Assembly: GCF_000515315.1 (NCBI RefSeq)
Contig: NZ_KI911562.1
Span: 62,001-126,000, forward strand
Length of the DNA stretch: 64,000 nucleotides
Reading direction: 5' to 3'
DNA from: Asinibacterium sp. OR53
GTDB lineage: Bacteria; Bacteroidota; Bacteroidia; Chitinophagales; Chitinophagaceae
Part shown: piece by piece, positions 32,434 through 41,207 of the stretch
Layout: each line of letters begins with the position of its first letter
Numbering within the stretch: the stretch's first letter is position 1
Notes under the pieces: generated by a model
What the model was told of the DNA's origin: nothing
The model's database searches: none
What the model saw: only the letters and a program-made list of their open reading frames with translations
Translations under genes and position numbers: made by a program

Positions 32434-33090
32434 TTATTTCAATTCGAAAAAAACCATAGGCACAAGCCCGGCTCCCTTGTAGTTAAGATCAATGGATTGG
32501 CCTGCATCGATAAAACTGAAGTCGCCTCTCTTTTTACACTGTTTGCCGTTCACATTCACCTCGCTTCCTTCATCTGTTAATCTGATGATCAGAACAGGTG
32601 TTCCCCGCTTCGTCAGGTGCAGGTTGGTATGCGCGTCCGCTATTATCCGGTAAGCCCTTACAGGTGCTTCATCAAACAACAAATGGAAAGAAGCCATCTC
32701 CGGGAGCGAACTTGCATCGCCATGTGTTTTACGCAACAATTCAATGTCCATCGCATGAAACTCGGAAGTATCATTGTTCCATACACGATGCACTCGTGGT
32801 TTCTCTTCAAAACTTTCATACCAGATATTGCCCGAAGAAAGGTTTGGCCTGGCCGGCTCCACAATTGCCTGGGAACCCGTTTTGGTTTTGGTCAGCACCA
32901 GGAATACTGAAGGTATTTCATGCCTGTGATAAAGTGAAGTATCGCCGGGAGGAATGCGCACATCCAGTACCCGTATCCAGGCGTTCTCAAATACATTGTG
33001 ATGCCGGGGTTCTTTACTTACCGGCAGTTGCGCATGGCAGCAATATATTGTTGCAAGCAGGCAATAAACAATTGTATAAAATTGTTTCAT
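32434..33090 (-). CDS. Exported cupin-like protein
   Basis: 218 residues with a signal peptide (cut near CCHAQ, residue ~21). The mature part begins with HHNVFENAWIRVLDVRIPPGDTSLYHRHEIPSVFLVLT, a cupin motif 1 pattern (P-P-G-x…H-x-H). A weaker second cupin half follows (GTPVLIIRLTDEG…GDFSFIDAGQSIDLNY). A periplasmic small-molecule-binding or enzyme role is possible but unproven. It is convergent with queE (24 bases apart) and divergent from the OmpA/PD40 gene (61 bases). No pathway context is evident. Confidence 0.8.
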   Translation of the reverse strand: MKQFYTIVYCLLATIYCCHAQLPVSKEPRHHNVFENAWIRVLDVRIPPGDTSLYHRHEIPSVFLVLTKTKTGSQAIVEPARPNLSSGNIWYESFEEKPRVHRVWNNDTSEFHAMDIELLRKTHGDASSLPEMASFHLLFDEAPVRAYRIIADAHTNLHLTKRGTPVLIIRLTDEGSEVNVNGKQCKKRGDFSFIDAGQSIDLNYKGAGLVPMVFFELK

Positions 33091-33151
33091 CTTTTTTTAT
33101 AAAGTTAAAATATTTTGACTTCTTGGTTTAAATCTCTACTTTCAAATCCCT

Positions 33152-35062
33152 ATGAAACCAATTCTCTTTTATATTACCCTCTTTATTGGCATTGGCAGTT
33201 TTGCGCAATCATACCAGCCTCAAAAAATCAATCCAAAAGCAATTCCCTTATACGAAAAAGCGCTCGACCTGCTACAGGCAGGTGATGCACGCGATGCCAT
33301 ACCCATGCTTACCGACTGCATCAAGATCGACAGTAATTATATGGAAGCTTATCTCTCATTAGCGGGCGCATGCGGCGAATTAAAAAAATACCAAAAGGCT
33401 GTTACACTATATGAGAAAGCAAGAAGCATCGACAGCAATTATTTCAAAGTATTCAACCTGCCTTATTCCATCAACCTGGCCGGGTTGGGCCGCTTTGAAG
33501 AAGCCTTGAAAGCCGTAACGGTCTTTGCCAATATTCCACGCATCAGTGAACGCGGACAAAAAAGCGCCGCTTACCGTAAACGTTGCTACGAGTTCGCTAT
33601 TGATTATGCCAAAAAACATCCCAACAACAATTACAACTTTATACCCATTAATCTGGGCGATAGTGTTAACACGCCCTTGAACGAATATTATCCATCGGTT
33701 ACAGTTACCGACAGCCTGTTGGTATTTACCAGGCGAACAGGAGCGCAACGCGAAGATTTTATTGAAAGCCGCATTACCAAACAGGGATTTGCTGCATCCC
33801 AGCTGATTAAAGGCGACATCAACATCGAGCCTGCCAAAGGAGCCATCACCGTATCGCAAGATGGTGAATGGATGCTGTTTGCCGCTGATATCTCTGGCAA
33901 GGGATATGGAGGCTTCGATATTTATATTTCGTATTACACACCGCAGGGATGGAGCGAGCCACAAAATATGGGAGAAAGCATCAACACCGAATTCTGGGAA
34001 AGTTCGCCATCATTGAGTCCGGATAAGCGCGCACTGTATTTCAGCAGCAACCGTCCCGGTGGTTATGGAGGCCGCGACCTGTATGTAAGCTACCGGCAAG
34101 CCAATGGCAAATGGACACCCGCTGTGAACATGGGACCGGCGATCAATACAGCCGGCGATGAGTTCGCACCATTCATCCATGCCGATAACCAAACCCTTTA
34201 CTTTCATTCTGATGGATTACCCGGTTATGGTGGTTCGGATCTGTTTGTATTGCGCAAAGGTTCCAATGGAGAATGGGGAACACCTGAGAACCTGGGCTAC
34301 CCCATCAACACTATTGAGAACGAAGGAAGTCTGGCTGTATCGGCAGACGGCCTCACCGCTTATTATGCCAGTGACAGAAGCGATAGCAGGGGTGGATTGG
34401 ATCTCTACAAATTTGAATTGAGACCCGATATCCGTCCTTATCGTACCATCTATGTAAAAGGAAAAGTGACAGATGCACAAACTAAAAAACCACTTCCCTC
34501 TAATATCGAGCTCATCGATAACAGCAGCAACCAGTCGTTCATGAAAGTGCAGACCGATGAAGTGGGCGATTATTTCATCACCTTACCCATTGGCAAGGAC
34601 TATACTTTTACCGTTAACCGCAAAGGATACCTCTTTTACAGTGAAGTCTACGGCCTGAGTAAAAAAGAGGCCGACAGTACTTATAGAAAAGACATTTTCT
34701 TACAGCCTGTTGCACTCAATGCCTCTTTCACTTTCCACAATATCCTGTTCGCCAACAACGAATACCGCTTGCCTGAAACGGGACTCGCCGAGCTCGATCA
34801 ACTGGTGCAGGTGTTGAAAGACAACACAAGCTTGCAGGTGCAGATCAGTGGACATACAGACAATGTGGGCAAAGCTGAAGACAATCTTGTGCTGTCTACC
34901 AATCGAGCCAAAGCCATCGTAGATTACCTGGCAAGCAAAGGCATCGATGCCAAACGCCTCAGTTATAAAGGATATGGCGCCGGCAAACCTGTTGCCGACA
35001 ACAGTACCGAAGCGGGAAGAGCCCTCAACAGGCGTACTTCCTTCACTATTACCGGCATGTAA
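33152..35062 (+). CDS. OmpA family protein with TPR and PD40 repeats
   Basis: 636 residues. Signal peptide 1-18 (FIGIGSFAQ). TPR helices at ~25-125 (IPLYEKALDLLQAGDARDAI; VTLYEKARSIDSNY). PD40/WD40-like propeller strands at ~195-420 (SLSPDKRALYFSSNRPGGYGGRDLY; SADGLTAYYASDRSDSRGGLDLY). A carboxypeptidase-regulatory-like fold at ~430-500 (VKGKVTDAQTKKPLPSNIEL), then a C-terminal OmpA peptidoglycan-binding domain (~515-636) with ISGHTDNVGKAEDNLVLSTNRA and GKPVADNSTEAGRALNRR. This domain order is common in Bacteroidota outer-membrane-associated proteins, some linked to type IX secretion or gliding. No such partners are seen here. Confidence 0.92.
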   Translation: MKPILFYITLFIGIGSFAQSYQPQKINPKAIPLYEKALDLLQAGDARDAIPMLTDCIKIDSNYMEAYLSLAGACGELKKYQKAVTLYEKARSIDSNYFKVFNLPYSINLAGLGRFEEALKAVTVFANIPRISERGQKSAAYRKRCYEFAIDYAKKHPNNNYNFIPINLGDSVNTPLNEYYPSVTVTDSLLVFTRRTGAQREDFIESRITKQGFAASQLIKGDINIEPAKGAITVSQDGEWMLFAADISGKGYGGFDIYISYYTPQGWSEPQNMGESINTEFWESSPSLSPDKRALYFSSNRPGGYGGRDLYVSYRQANGKWTPAVNMGPAINTAGDEFAPFIHADNQTLYFHSDGLPGYGGSDLFVLRKGSNGEWGTPENLGYPINTIENEGSLAVSADGLTAYYASDRSDSRGGLDLYKFELRPDIRPYRTIYVKGKVTDAQTKKPLPSNIELIDNSSNQSFMKVQTDEVGDYFITLPIGKDYTFTVNRKGYLFYSEVYGLSKKEADSTYRKDIFLQPVALNASFTFHNILFANNEYRLPETGLAELDQLVQVLKDNTSLQVQISGHTDNVGKAEDNLVLSTNRAKAIVDYLASKGIDAKRLSYKGYGAGKPVADNSTEAGRALNRRTSFTITGM

Positions 35063-35101
35063 AGTTCCAACGCTTGAAGAATGAAGTTGTCATACAAATA
35101 T

Positions 35102-35119
35102 TCAGGTATTAATACCTGA
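35102..35119. promoter_or_regulatory. 18-base perfect palindrome upstream of dprA
   Basis: TCAGGTATTAATACCTGA is a perfect inverted repeat 36 bases upstream of the dprA ATG. It is too short and AT-centred for a terminator, and would suit a dimeric regulator. Confidence 0.4.
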
Positions 35120-35154
35120 TCTGAACAACTATGCCATAACAGATCTTCGCTGGC

Positions 35155-36267
35155 ATGAGCCAGGAACTATTATACCAGGTAGCACTTACGCAAGTACCCG
35201 AACTGGGGCCTGTTCAAGCCAGGCTGCTGATTGAACACCTGGGATATGCATCGCAGATATTCAAAGCACGTAAAAAAGAACTGAGCCTTGTACCAGGCAT
35301 CGGTGAAATAAGAGCTGCGCAGATCAAAAGATACCAGCAATTCGAAGCAGCGGAAAAAGAAATCAAATTCTGTCAAAAACATGGAATCCATCCTTTGTTC
35401 TTGTTGAATCCGGATTATCCGCAACTGTTGCTTCATTGCTACGATTCACCTGTTTTGTTATACTATCGCGGCACAGCGCCGCTTAATCAACAACGGATCG
35501 TGAGCATTGTTGGAACAAGGAGCAATACTGCTTATGGTAAACAGGTAACAGAAAAACTCATTGAAGAATTAAAACCCTGGCAGCCTTTGGTCATAAGCGG
35601 GCTGGCCTTCGGCATTGATGCCATTGCACACAAGGCTGCACTCAAACAGCAACTAGAAACGGTAGGCGTTCTGGCACATGGCTTCAATACAATCTATCCA
35701 TCACAGCATCATGCGTTGGCCAGAGAGCTAATCGAAAAAGGAGGTCTCTTAACAGAGTTTGGAAAAGATACAGCACCCGACAAACACAATTTCCCCCGAC
35801 GGAACCGTATAGTAGCAGGCATCTCCCATGCGACCATTGTTATAGAAACAGCCATCAAAGGAGGCAGTATGATTACCGCAAATCTCGCCTGTAATTATCA
35901 TCGCGATGTGTTTGCGCTTCCTGGCAAGATATCCGATGCGAAAAGCACCGGCTGCCTGCAGCTCATCCAGCAAAACAAAGCCATATTATTAACAGATGCC
36001 GCTCAACTCGCAGCCTCTATGGGATGGGAAGAAATTAAAAAGCCAACAATAAAAATGCAAAATGAATTGTTCCCTTCTCTCTCTAACGAAGAACAAAAAG
36101 TGTTGTCGGTTTTGCAGGACAAGAAAGCGCCTGTATCACTGGATGAAATATGCAAACAAACAGCGCTCACTTACAATACCGTCATCGCTATTTTGTTGAC
36201 GCTTGAACTATATCGACTGATCATCTCCTTACCAGGCAAACTCTATCAACTGACATCTACCAACTAA
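35155..36267 (+). CDS. dprA: DNA processing protein DprA
   Basis: 370 residues. It binds incoming single-stranded DNA in natural transformation and loads RecA; it is also kept in many non-competent bacteria. Helix-hairpin-helix-like N-terminus (VPELGPVQARLLIEHLG…LVPGIGEIRAAQIKR, 13-62). Rossmann DNA-binding core (~115-300) with VSIVGTRSNTAYGK, VISGLAFGIDAIAHKAAL and FPRRNRIVAGISHATIVIE. C-terminal winged helix (~310-368: LDEICKQTALTYNTVIAIL). Length is normal. No competence genes adjoin it. An 18-base palindrome lies just upstream. Confidence 0.95.
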   Translation: MSQELLYQVALTQVPELGPVQARLLIEHLGYASQIFKARKKELSLVPGIGEIRAAQIKRYQQFEAAEKEIKFCQKHGIHPLFLLNPDYPQLLLHCYDSPVLLYYRGTAPLNQQRIVSIVGTRSNTAYGKQVTEKLIEELKPWQPLVISGLAFGIDAIAHKAALKQQLETVGVLAHGFNTIYPSQHHALARELIEKGGLLTEFGKDTAPDKHNFPRRNRIVAGISHATIVIETAIKGGSMITANLACNYHRDVFALPGKISDAKSTGCLQLIQQNKAILLTDAAQLAASMGWEEIKKPTIKMQNELFPSLSNEEQKVLSVLQDKKAPVSLDEICKQTALTYNTVIAILLTLELYRLIISLPGKLYQLTSTN

Positions 36268-36273
36268 CAACTA

Positions 36274-37467
36274 TCATCTTACAACCAACAACGCTTGTTT
36301 CTTTCTCCATACCATCAACAATCCAAACGATACCAACGCCAATACAGATGGCATCATGAAAGCATACACAAAATGAGAGGACAGGTTTTGGTAAATCAAG
36401 GCCGACAAATAAGCGCCTACACCAATACCTGCTTCAAGCGCTATGTACATGGAGGCAACCGCCTTCCCCCGGTTCTCCGATGCGCAGCGGTCTACCGTCC
36501 AGGCTGCAATGGTAGGGCCGTTCATACCCCAGCTCAAACCAAATATGGTAGCGCTCAATAACAACATGAATGGCGAATGCGCCAATGCCAGTATGGCCAT
36601 CGCAGCAGCCAACACAAGGGAGGAAACAATCAGCACAGGTACTCTTCCATATTTATCGGAAGACTTACTGGCAAACAACCTGATAAGTAAAGAAGAAACC
36701 GTATACCATGCAAAGAACAATCCTTTGTTCTGCACGCCCAGCCATTCACTCATATCCGGCGCCAGCGTTAAAGTGCTGCCGGTAGAAAAAGCCAGCAGGA
36801 ACATGATGATAGCCGGCTTCAACGCCGTTCTTTCGAACACTTCATGTTTTTGTACACGTATTACCTGTAATGAAAATTTTTGCGGTTCGGGAAGCGTTTC
36901 ACGGATATTATACAGGATGATCACAGAACCCAGTGCCAGTCCGGCCGATGCATAGAACATAATGTTATAAGAAAATGCATTCACCAGGTAACTTCCCAGC
37001 AATGGTCCGAGCGACATACCCACCGTATAACCAATGGATAACGCACCCAGCGCTTCACCCCTTCTCGACTCATGCACTACATCTGCCCCATAAGCCGAAG
37101 TGGCGGTAGGCTTGAATCCTGTAGAAAAGCCATGAAAAAAACGCAGCAATAAAAACCCGGAAACGGAAGTCAGCACGGGGTACAACAAACTGCATATTAC
37201 ACATACCAGTGACCCAAAGATCATGACCGGTACACGCCCTACCGTATCGGTTAATTTACCGCTGAAAGGCCTGGATATACCCGCCATCAATGTAAAGAGC
37301 GCGATGATGAGTCCTTTGTATTCGGCTCCTCCCAGTTTGGTGAGGTATCCCGGCAATTCAGGAATCATCATGGTAAAGCTGGCCGCGAATAAAAAGTTAC
37401 TGGTACACAGCAACGCAAACTGCAAATTGAAATAGGGCTGATCGGGCGCTGCAAGGGTTTTTTCCAT
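36274..37467 (-). CDS. MFS transporter, drug-efflux-like
   Basis: 397 residues and about 12 helices. The MFS loop 2-3 motif is GKLTDTVGRVPVMIFGS (residues ~69-85), repeated in the second half as SKSSDKYGRVPVLIVSS, as in 12-helix multidrug and sugar efflux pumps. FHGFSTGFKPTATSAYGADV and GYTVGMSLGPLLGSYL correspond to helices 4 and 5 (antiporter-type GP motif). Substrate unknown. It is convergent with dprA and divergent from guaB. The promoter box ends 4 bases before the ATG, so the mRNA may be leaderless. Confidence 0.87.
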   Translation of the reverse strand: MEKTLAAPDQPYFNLQFALLCTSNFLFAASFTMMIPELPGYLTKLGGAEYKGLIIALFTLMAGISRPFSGKLTDTVGRVPVMIFGSLVCVICSLLYPVLTSVSGFLLLRFFHGFSTGFKPTATSAYGADVVHESRRGEALGALSIGYTVGMSLGPLLGSYLVNAFSYNIMFYASAGLALGSVIILYNIRETLPEPQKFSLQVIRVQKHEVFERTALKPAIIMFLLAFSTGSTLTLAPDMSEWLGVQNKGLFFAWYTVSSLLIRLFASKSSDKYGRVPVLIVSSLVLAAAMAILALAHSPFMLLLSATIFGLSWGMNGPTIAAWTVDRCASENRGKAVASMYIALEAGIGVGAYLSALIYQNLSSHFVYAFMMPSVLALVSFGLLMVWRKKQALLVVR

Positions 37468-37471
37468 GGTG

Positions 37472-37479
37472 CAAAGCTA
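37472..37479 (-). promoter_or_regulatory. -7 box of the MFS gene
   Basis: TAGCTTTG on the minus strand ends 4 bases before the MFS ATG. With the guaB box at 37497 it forms a back-to-back promoter pair in a 40-base gap. Confidence 0.55.
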
Positions 37480-37496
37480 AGTTTAAAAATTTGGCC

Positions 37497-37504
37497 TATC
37501 TTTG
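37497..37504 (+). promoter_or_regulatory. -7 box of guaB
   Basis: TATCTTTG, a perfect -7 match, ends 3 bases before the guaB ATG at 37508 and fixes that start over the in-frame TTG inside the box. Confidence 0.6.
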
Positions 37505-37507
37505 CAC

Positions 37508-39007
37508 ATGGCAACAAGAAATATTTCCCCTACTAACAAGACGGCAGCATACAGGTTATTCGGCGAAGGGCTCACCTTCGATGATGTATTATTAATGCCC
37601 GCTTACAGTGAAGTACTTCCCCGTGAAGTGGACATCCGCTCACAGCTTACCAAAAACATTACCCTCAACGTTCCCATGCTCTCGGCAGCAATGGATACCG
37701 TTACCGAAGCCAGCCTGGCTATTGCGCTGGCGCGCGAAGGCGGCCTGGGTATCCTCCACAAGAACATGAGCATAGAACGGCAGGCAGATGAGGTTCGCAA
37801 GGTAAAGCGCAGTGAAAGCGGCATGATCATCGACCCGCTCACCCTCCTGGTAGAAGCTACCATCGGCGATGCACTGAAGCTGATGAAAGAATACAGGATC
37901 GGTGGTATCCCCATTGTGGATGCCAAAGACAAGCTGGTAGGTATCCTTACCAACCGCGATCTGCGTTTTGAAACAGATAAAAGCAGGCAGGTGAAAGAAG
38001 TGATGACCAAAGACAACCTCATCACTGCACCTGAAGGCACCGATCTGAAAAAAGCCGAGAAGATCCTGCGCCAGTATAAGATAGAAAAACTGCCCGTCGT
38101 AAACAGGCAGGGTAAACTGATCGGACTCATCACCTACCGCGACATTCTCCAGGTACGCAACAACCCCAATGCCGTTAAAGATTCATTGGGCAGATTGCTG
38201 GTAGGCGCTGCACTGGGTATTACCCGCGATCTCATGGATCGCGCCGCAGCATTGCAACAGGTGGGTGTTGATGTAGTTACACTCGATAGCGCCCACGGTC
38301 ATAGTAAAGGAGTGATCAATGCGCTGAAATCGTTGAGAAAAAATTTCAAGCACCTTCAAATTATCGCCGGTAATGTAGGCACTGCTGCGGGTGCCAAAGC
38401 ACTCGCCGATGCAGGTGCCGACTGCGTAAAAGTGGGCATCGGCCCCGGTTCTATCTGTACTACCCGCATTGTTGCAGGTGCAGGTGTACCACAGCTCACA
38501 GCCATTATGGAAGCCAGTCACGCACTGAAAGCCAAAGGCATTCCGCTGATAGCCGATGGTGGTATCCGTTATACCGGCGATATGGTAAAAGCACTCGCGG
38601 CCGGCGCCAATGTGGTGATGATGGGCAGCGTGTTTGCAGGAGTGGAAGAGAGTCCCGGTGAAACCATCATCTACGAAGGCCGTAAATTCAAAGAGTACCG
38701 CGGCATGGGCAGCCTCGGCGCGATGAGCCAGGGCAGTGGCGACAGGTATTTCCAGGATGTGGAAGACGATGTAAAAAAATTCGTTCCCGAAGGCATAGAA
38801 GGACGGGTAGCTTATAAAGGCAATCTCAGCGAGATCGTTTACCAGTATGTAGGCGGACTCCGCGCCGGCATGGGTTATTGCGGCGCCAAGAACATACAGG
38901 AATTGCAAAAAGCCACTTTTGTAAAAATATCCAATGCAGGCATGAAAGAAAGCCATGCACACGACATAGATATTACCAAAGAGGCGCCGAACTACAGCAG
39001 AAAATAA
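37508..39007 (+). CDS. guaB: Inosine-5'-monophosphate dehydrogenase
   Basis: 499 residues. It oxidises IMP to XMP with NAD+, the committed step of GMP synthesis. A TIM barrel is interrupted by two CBS domains (~95-220: [32 protein letters not shown]). [17 protein letters not shown] opens the barrel. [11 protein letters not shown] and the catalytic loop [15 protein letters not shown] (Cys ~315) follow. [13 protein letters not shown] binds the phosphate and [14 protein letters not shown] is the flap. The ATG at 37508 is chosen; a TTG two codons earlier lies inside the promoter. It is divergent from the MFS gene, and its stop lies 2 bases before the stop of the convergent photolyase gene. Confidence 0.97.
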   Translation: MATRNISPTNKTAAYRLFGEGLTFDDVLLMPAYSEVLPREVDIRSQLTKNITLNVPMLSAAMDTVTEASLAIALAREGGLGILHKNMSIERQADEVRKVKRSESGMIIDPLTLLVEATIGDALKLMKEYRIGGIPIVDAKDKLVGILTNRDLRFETDKSRQVKEVMTKDNLITAPEGTDLKKAEKILRQYKIEKLPVVNRQGKLIGLITYRDILQVRNNPNAVKDSLGRLLVGAALGITRDLMDRAAALQQVGVDVVTLDSAHGHSKGVINALKSLRKNFKHLQIIAGNVGTAAGAKALADAGADCVKVGIGPGSICTTRIVAGAGVPQLTAIMEASHALKAKGIPLIADGGIRYTGDMVKALAAGANVVMMGSVFAGVEESPGETIIYEGRKFKEYRGMGSLGAMSQGSGDRYFQDVEDDVKKFVPEGIEGRVAYKGNLSEIVYQYVGGLRAGMGYCGAKNIQELQKATFVKISNAGMKESHAHDIDITKEAPNYSRK

Positions 39008-39009
39008 AT

Positions 39010-40320
39010 TCATTTCAACGCGAGCGCATAAGCAGCCAACGCACGTTGCCTCGCCAGTTCATGCGGCACAATGGGTGGCGGATAATGGAACCCGTTCCTT
39101 TCCGGCACCCATTTTTCAATATACTGCTGCGCTTTGTCGAACTTCTCCGCTTGCAGGGCCGGATTGAATATCCTGAAATAAGGCGCGGCATCACAGCCGC
39201 TGCTGCTCGCCCACTGCCAGCCGCCATTGTTCGCAGCCAGGTCAAAATCGAGCAACTGTGTTGCGAAATACGCTTCACCCCATCGCCAGTCGGTGAGCAA
39301 ATGCTTGCACAGAAATGAAGCCGTGACCATGCGCAGCCGGTTGTGCATATAGCCCGTAGCATTGAGCTCACGCATACCGGCGTCTACCAGCGGGTAGCCC
39401 GTTAATCCCTGGCACCATCGCGTAAATTCTCCTTCGTTATTCCGCCAAACAATGCGATCGTATTCCGGTTTGAAAGCGGCGCCTTTACCCACCTGTGGAA
39501 AATGCCAGAGGATGGCATGATAAAAATCACGCCAGATCAGCTCATTGAGGTACACTTCACTCGTAGCTTTCGCCGCCCTGGCCAGTTCCCGTATGCTGAT
39601 GGTGCCAAAACGCAAATGCACGCCCAAACGCGAAGTGCCCTTGTCCATCGCCGGAAAATCGCGGGTAGCCCCATATTGTTGCATCCTCGCCAGGTCCCAC
39701 GCTTTCAACGGAAAATCATTTCCACTCCATTCAAAGCCTATCTGTGCCAGGCGGGGCAACGCCATGGCCTCCTGCCGGTAAAACCGGTCATACAAAACCG
39801 AATCGGGATAAGAGCGCAGGTAAAAATCATTCAGCAGTGTTTTCCATTTGCGGCTGTAAGGTGTAAACACCGTGTAAGGCTTTCCATCGTCTTTCAGCAC
39901 TTCATTCTTTTCAAAAATCACCTGGTCTTTATACGTATACATCAAAACACCGGCACCCGATAACTGCCGCCCTACCAACGCATCCCTTTCTATGGCATAC
40001 GGTTCATAATCGTGGTTGGTGAATACAGCGCCTATATCAAATTGCTGCAACAGCTTATCGAATACGTCTACAGGATACCCATGGTATACGGCGAGGCTGC
40101 TGCCCATCGTCACCAGCTCTTGCTGCATGGCTTCCAAAGCCTGGTATATAAAAGACAGCCGCCGGTCCTGCCTGTTCTCCAGCTTGTCCAGGATATGCCG
40201 GTCGAAGATAAAAATGGGTAGCACGGGCCGGTCGCTTTTCAAGGCATGGTACAACGCTGCATGATCGCGCAGCCGCAGGTCTCTTCTCAACCACAGGATA
40301 TTGACAAGCGGTTTCTTCAT
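39010..40320 (-). CDS. phr: Deoxyribodipyrimidine photolyase
   Basis: 436 residues. A FAD-containing, light-driven enzyme that splits UV pyrimidine dimers. The N-terminal antenna domain begins VNILWLRRDLRLRDHAALYHAL. The C-terminal FAD domain has DKGTSRLGVHLRFGTIS (the TSxLSPYLHxG-like FAD loop), LNELIWRDFYHAILWHFP, YPLVDAGMRELNATGYMHNRLRMVTASFL and DFDLAANNGGWQWASSSGCDAAPYFRIFNP, the class I CPD photolyase signature. The ATG at 40320 (1 base after the upstream gene's stop) or at 40329 is likely. The frame stays open further up to a non-conserved start. It is co-transcribed with the class IV aminotransferase. Confidence 0.93.
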   Translation of the reverse strand: MKKPLVNILWLRRDLRLRDHAALYHALKSDRPVLPIFIFDRHILDKLENRQDRRLSFIYQALEAMQQELVTMGSSLAVYHGYPVDVFDKLLQQFDIGAVFTNHDYEPYAIERDALVGRQLSGAGVLMYTYKDQVIFEKNEVLKDDGKPYTVFTPYSRKWKTLLNDFYLRSYPDSVLYDRFYRQEAMALPRLAQIGFEWSGNDFPLKAWDLARMQQYGATRDFPAMDKGTSRLGVHLRFGTISIRELARAAKATSEVYLNELIWRDFYHAILWHFPQVGKGAAFKPEYDRIVWRNNEGEFTRWCQGLTGYPLVDAGMRELNATGYMHNRLRMVTASFLCKHLLTDWRWGEAYFATQLLDFDLAANNGGWQWASSSGCDAAPYFRIFNPALQAEKFDKAQQYIEKWVPERNGFHYPPPIVPHELARQRALAAYALALK

Positions 40321-40321
40321 C

Positions 40322-41173
40322 TCATTCATGAATGTTGGTAATGAATTGATCATATAATGCTGGCGCCAGCTGGCAACCGTATTCGCTTGCGCCCACACGC
40401 TTCACCCATTTAATACCCGCGATGGCATTCGTGAGAAAAACTTCCGATGCTTCCAAAAGTTCCTGCACCGTGATCTGTTTTTCTTCAACAGGCATATCCG
40501 CCTGGTGTAAACAATGCAGCAGGTGCCTGCGCATCACGCCGTTGACCGCCCCTTCTGCAAGGGAAGGCGTTGCAATAACCCCATCCTTCACTATGAATAT
40601 ATTGGCGATGGTCGCATCCGCAATACGGTCATACGGATTGAGTAAAACAGCATCGTTCAAGCGGTGTTCCTTCGCCCATAAAGCTGCCATCACATTGGGC
40701 AGGTAATTGTTGCTCTTGAGCATCGAATAACGGTCGCACACTTTCCTGGCATCTGGAAAAATATCCATTTCCACGCCGTTCTCATTCAAACCCGTTGCCA
40801 GTTTTTCCAATGCCCATGTCTGTATAAGATGGTTGGGAAAATGATTTGCCGCATCGTACAAACCCCCATTCCCCCTGGCAATCGTAAGCCGCACACGGCC
40901 ACATGCAGTGTGTTTGTTTTTTTCCGCTACCGTCAAAATGCGCTGCTCCAGGTAGGCCGGTGTAAAATGTGCAGGACATTCAAACCGTAACAGGTCCAGC
41001 GCGCTGAACAGCCGTTCAAAATGATAGGATGCGAGACATAATTTTCCGTTCACCATTTTCATCGTTTCAAAACAGCCATCTCCATACCGGAATGAACGGT
41101 TGGAGGCGTCGATCAACGGCCCGTTGTCGCGCATCAGTTTGCCATTGTAAAAAAGAAAATCTCCGGTTCCCAT
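40322..41173 (-). CDS. Class IV aminotransferase (branched-chain / aminodeoxychorismate lyase-like)
   Basis: 283 residues of fold-type IV PLP enzyme. DFLFYNGKLMRDNGPLIDASNRSFRYGDGCFETMKM opens the fold. The Schiff-base lysine lies in YSMLKSNNYLPNVMAA (residues ~148-163). DRIADATIANIFIVKDGVIATPSLAEGAVNGVMRRHL is the C-terminal block, with an Asp where family members usually have the Glu that contacts the PLP nitrogen. Candidate reactions are 4-amino-4-deoxychorismate lyase (folate), branched-chain or D-amino acid transamination; the sequence does not decide. The ATG at 41173 is chosen, 4 bases after a -7 box. It heads the operon with the photolyase. Confidence 0.85.
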   Translation of the reverse strand: MGTGDFLFYNGKLMRDNGPLIDASNRSFRYGDGCFETMKMVNGKLCLASYHFERLFSALDLLRFECPAHFTPAYLEQRILTVAEKNKHTACGRVRLTIARGNGGLYDAANHFPNHLIQTWALEKLATGLNENGVEMDIFPDARKVCDRYSMLKSNNYLPNVMAALWAKEHRLNDAVLLNPYDRIADATIANIFIVKDGVIATPSLAEGAVNGVMRRHLLHCLHQADMPVEEKQITVQELLEASEVFLTNAIAGIKWVKRVGASEYGCQLAPALYDQFITNIHE

Positions 41174-41177
41174 GCAA

Positions 41178-41205
41178 TAAAGATAGAATGAAGGTAAATT
41201 AGCAA
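41178..41205 (-). promoter_or_regulatory. Promoter of the aminotransferase-photolyase unit
   Basis: TTG (41203-41205) lies 17 bases before TATCTTTA (41178-41185, one mismatch) on the minus strand. The ATG comes 4 bases later. The 34-base gap also has to hold the start region of the divergent NIF3 gene. Confidence 0.6.
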
Positions 41206-41207
41206 CC

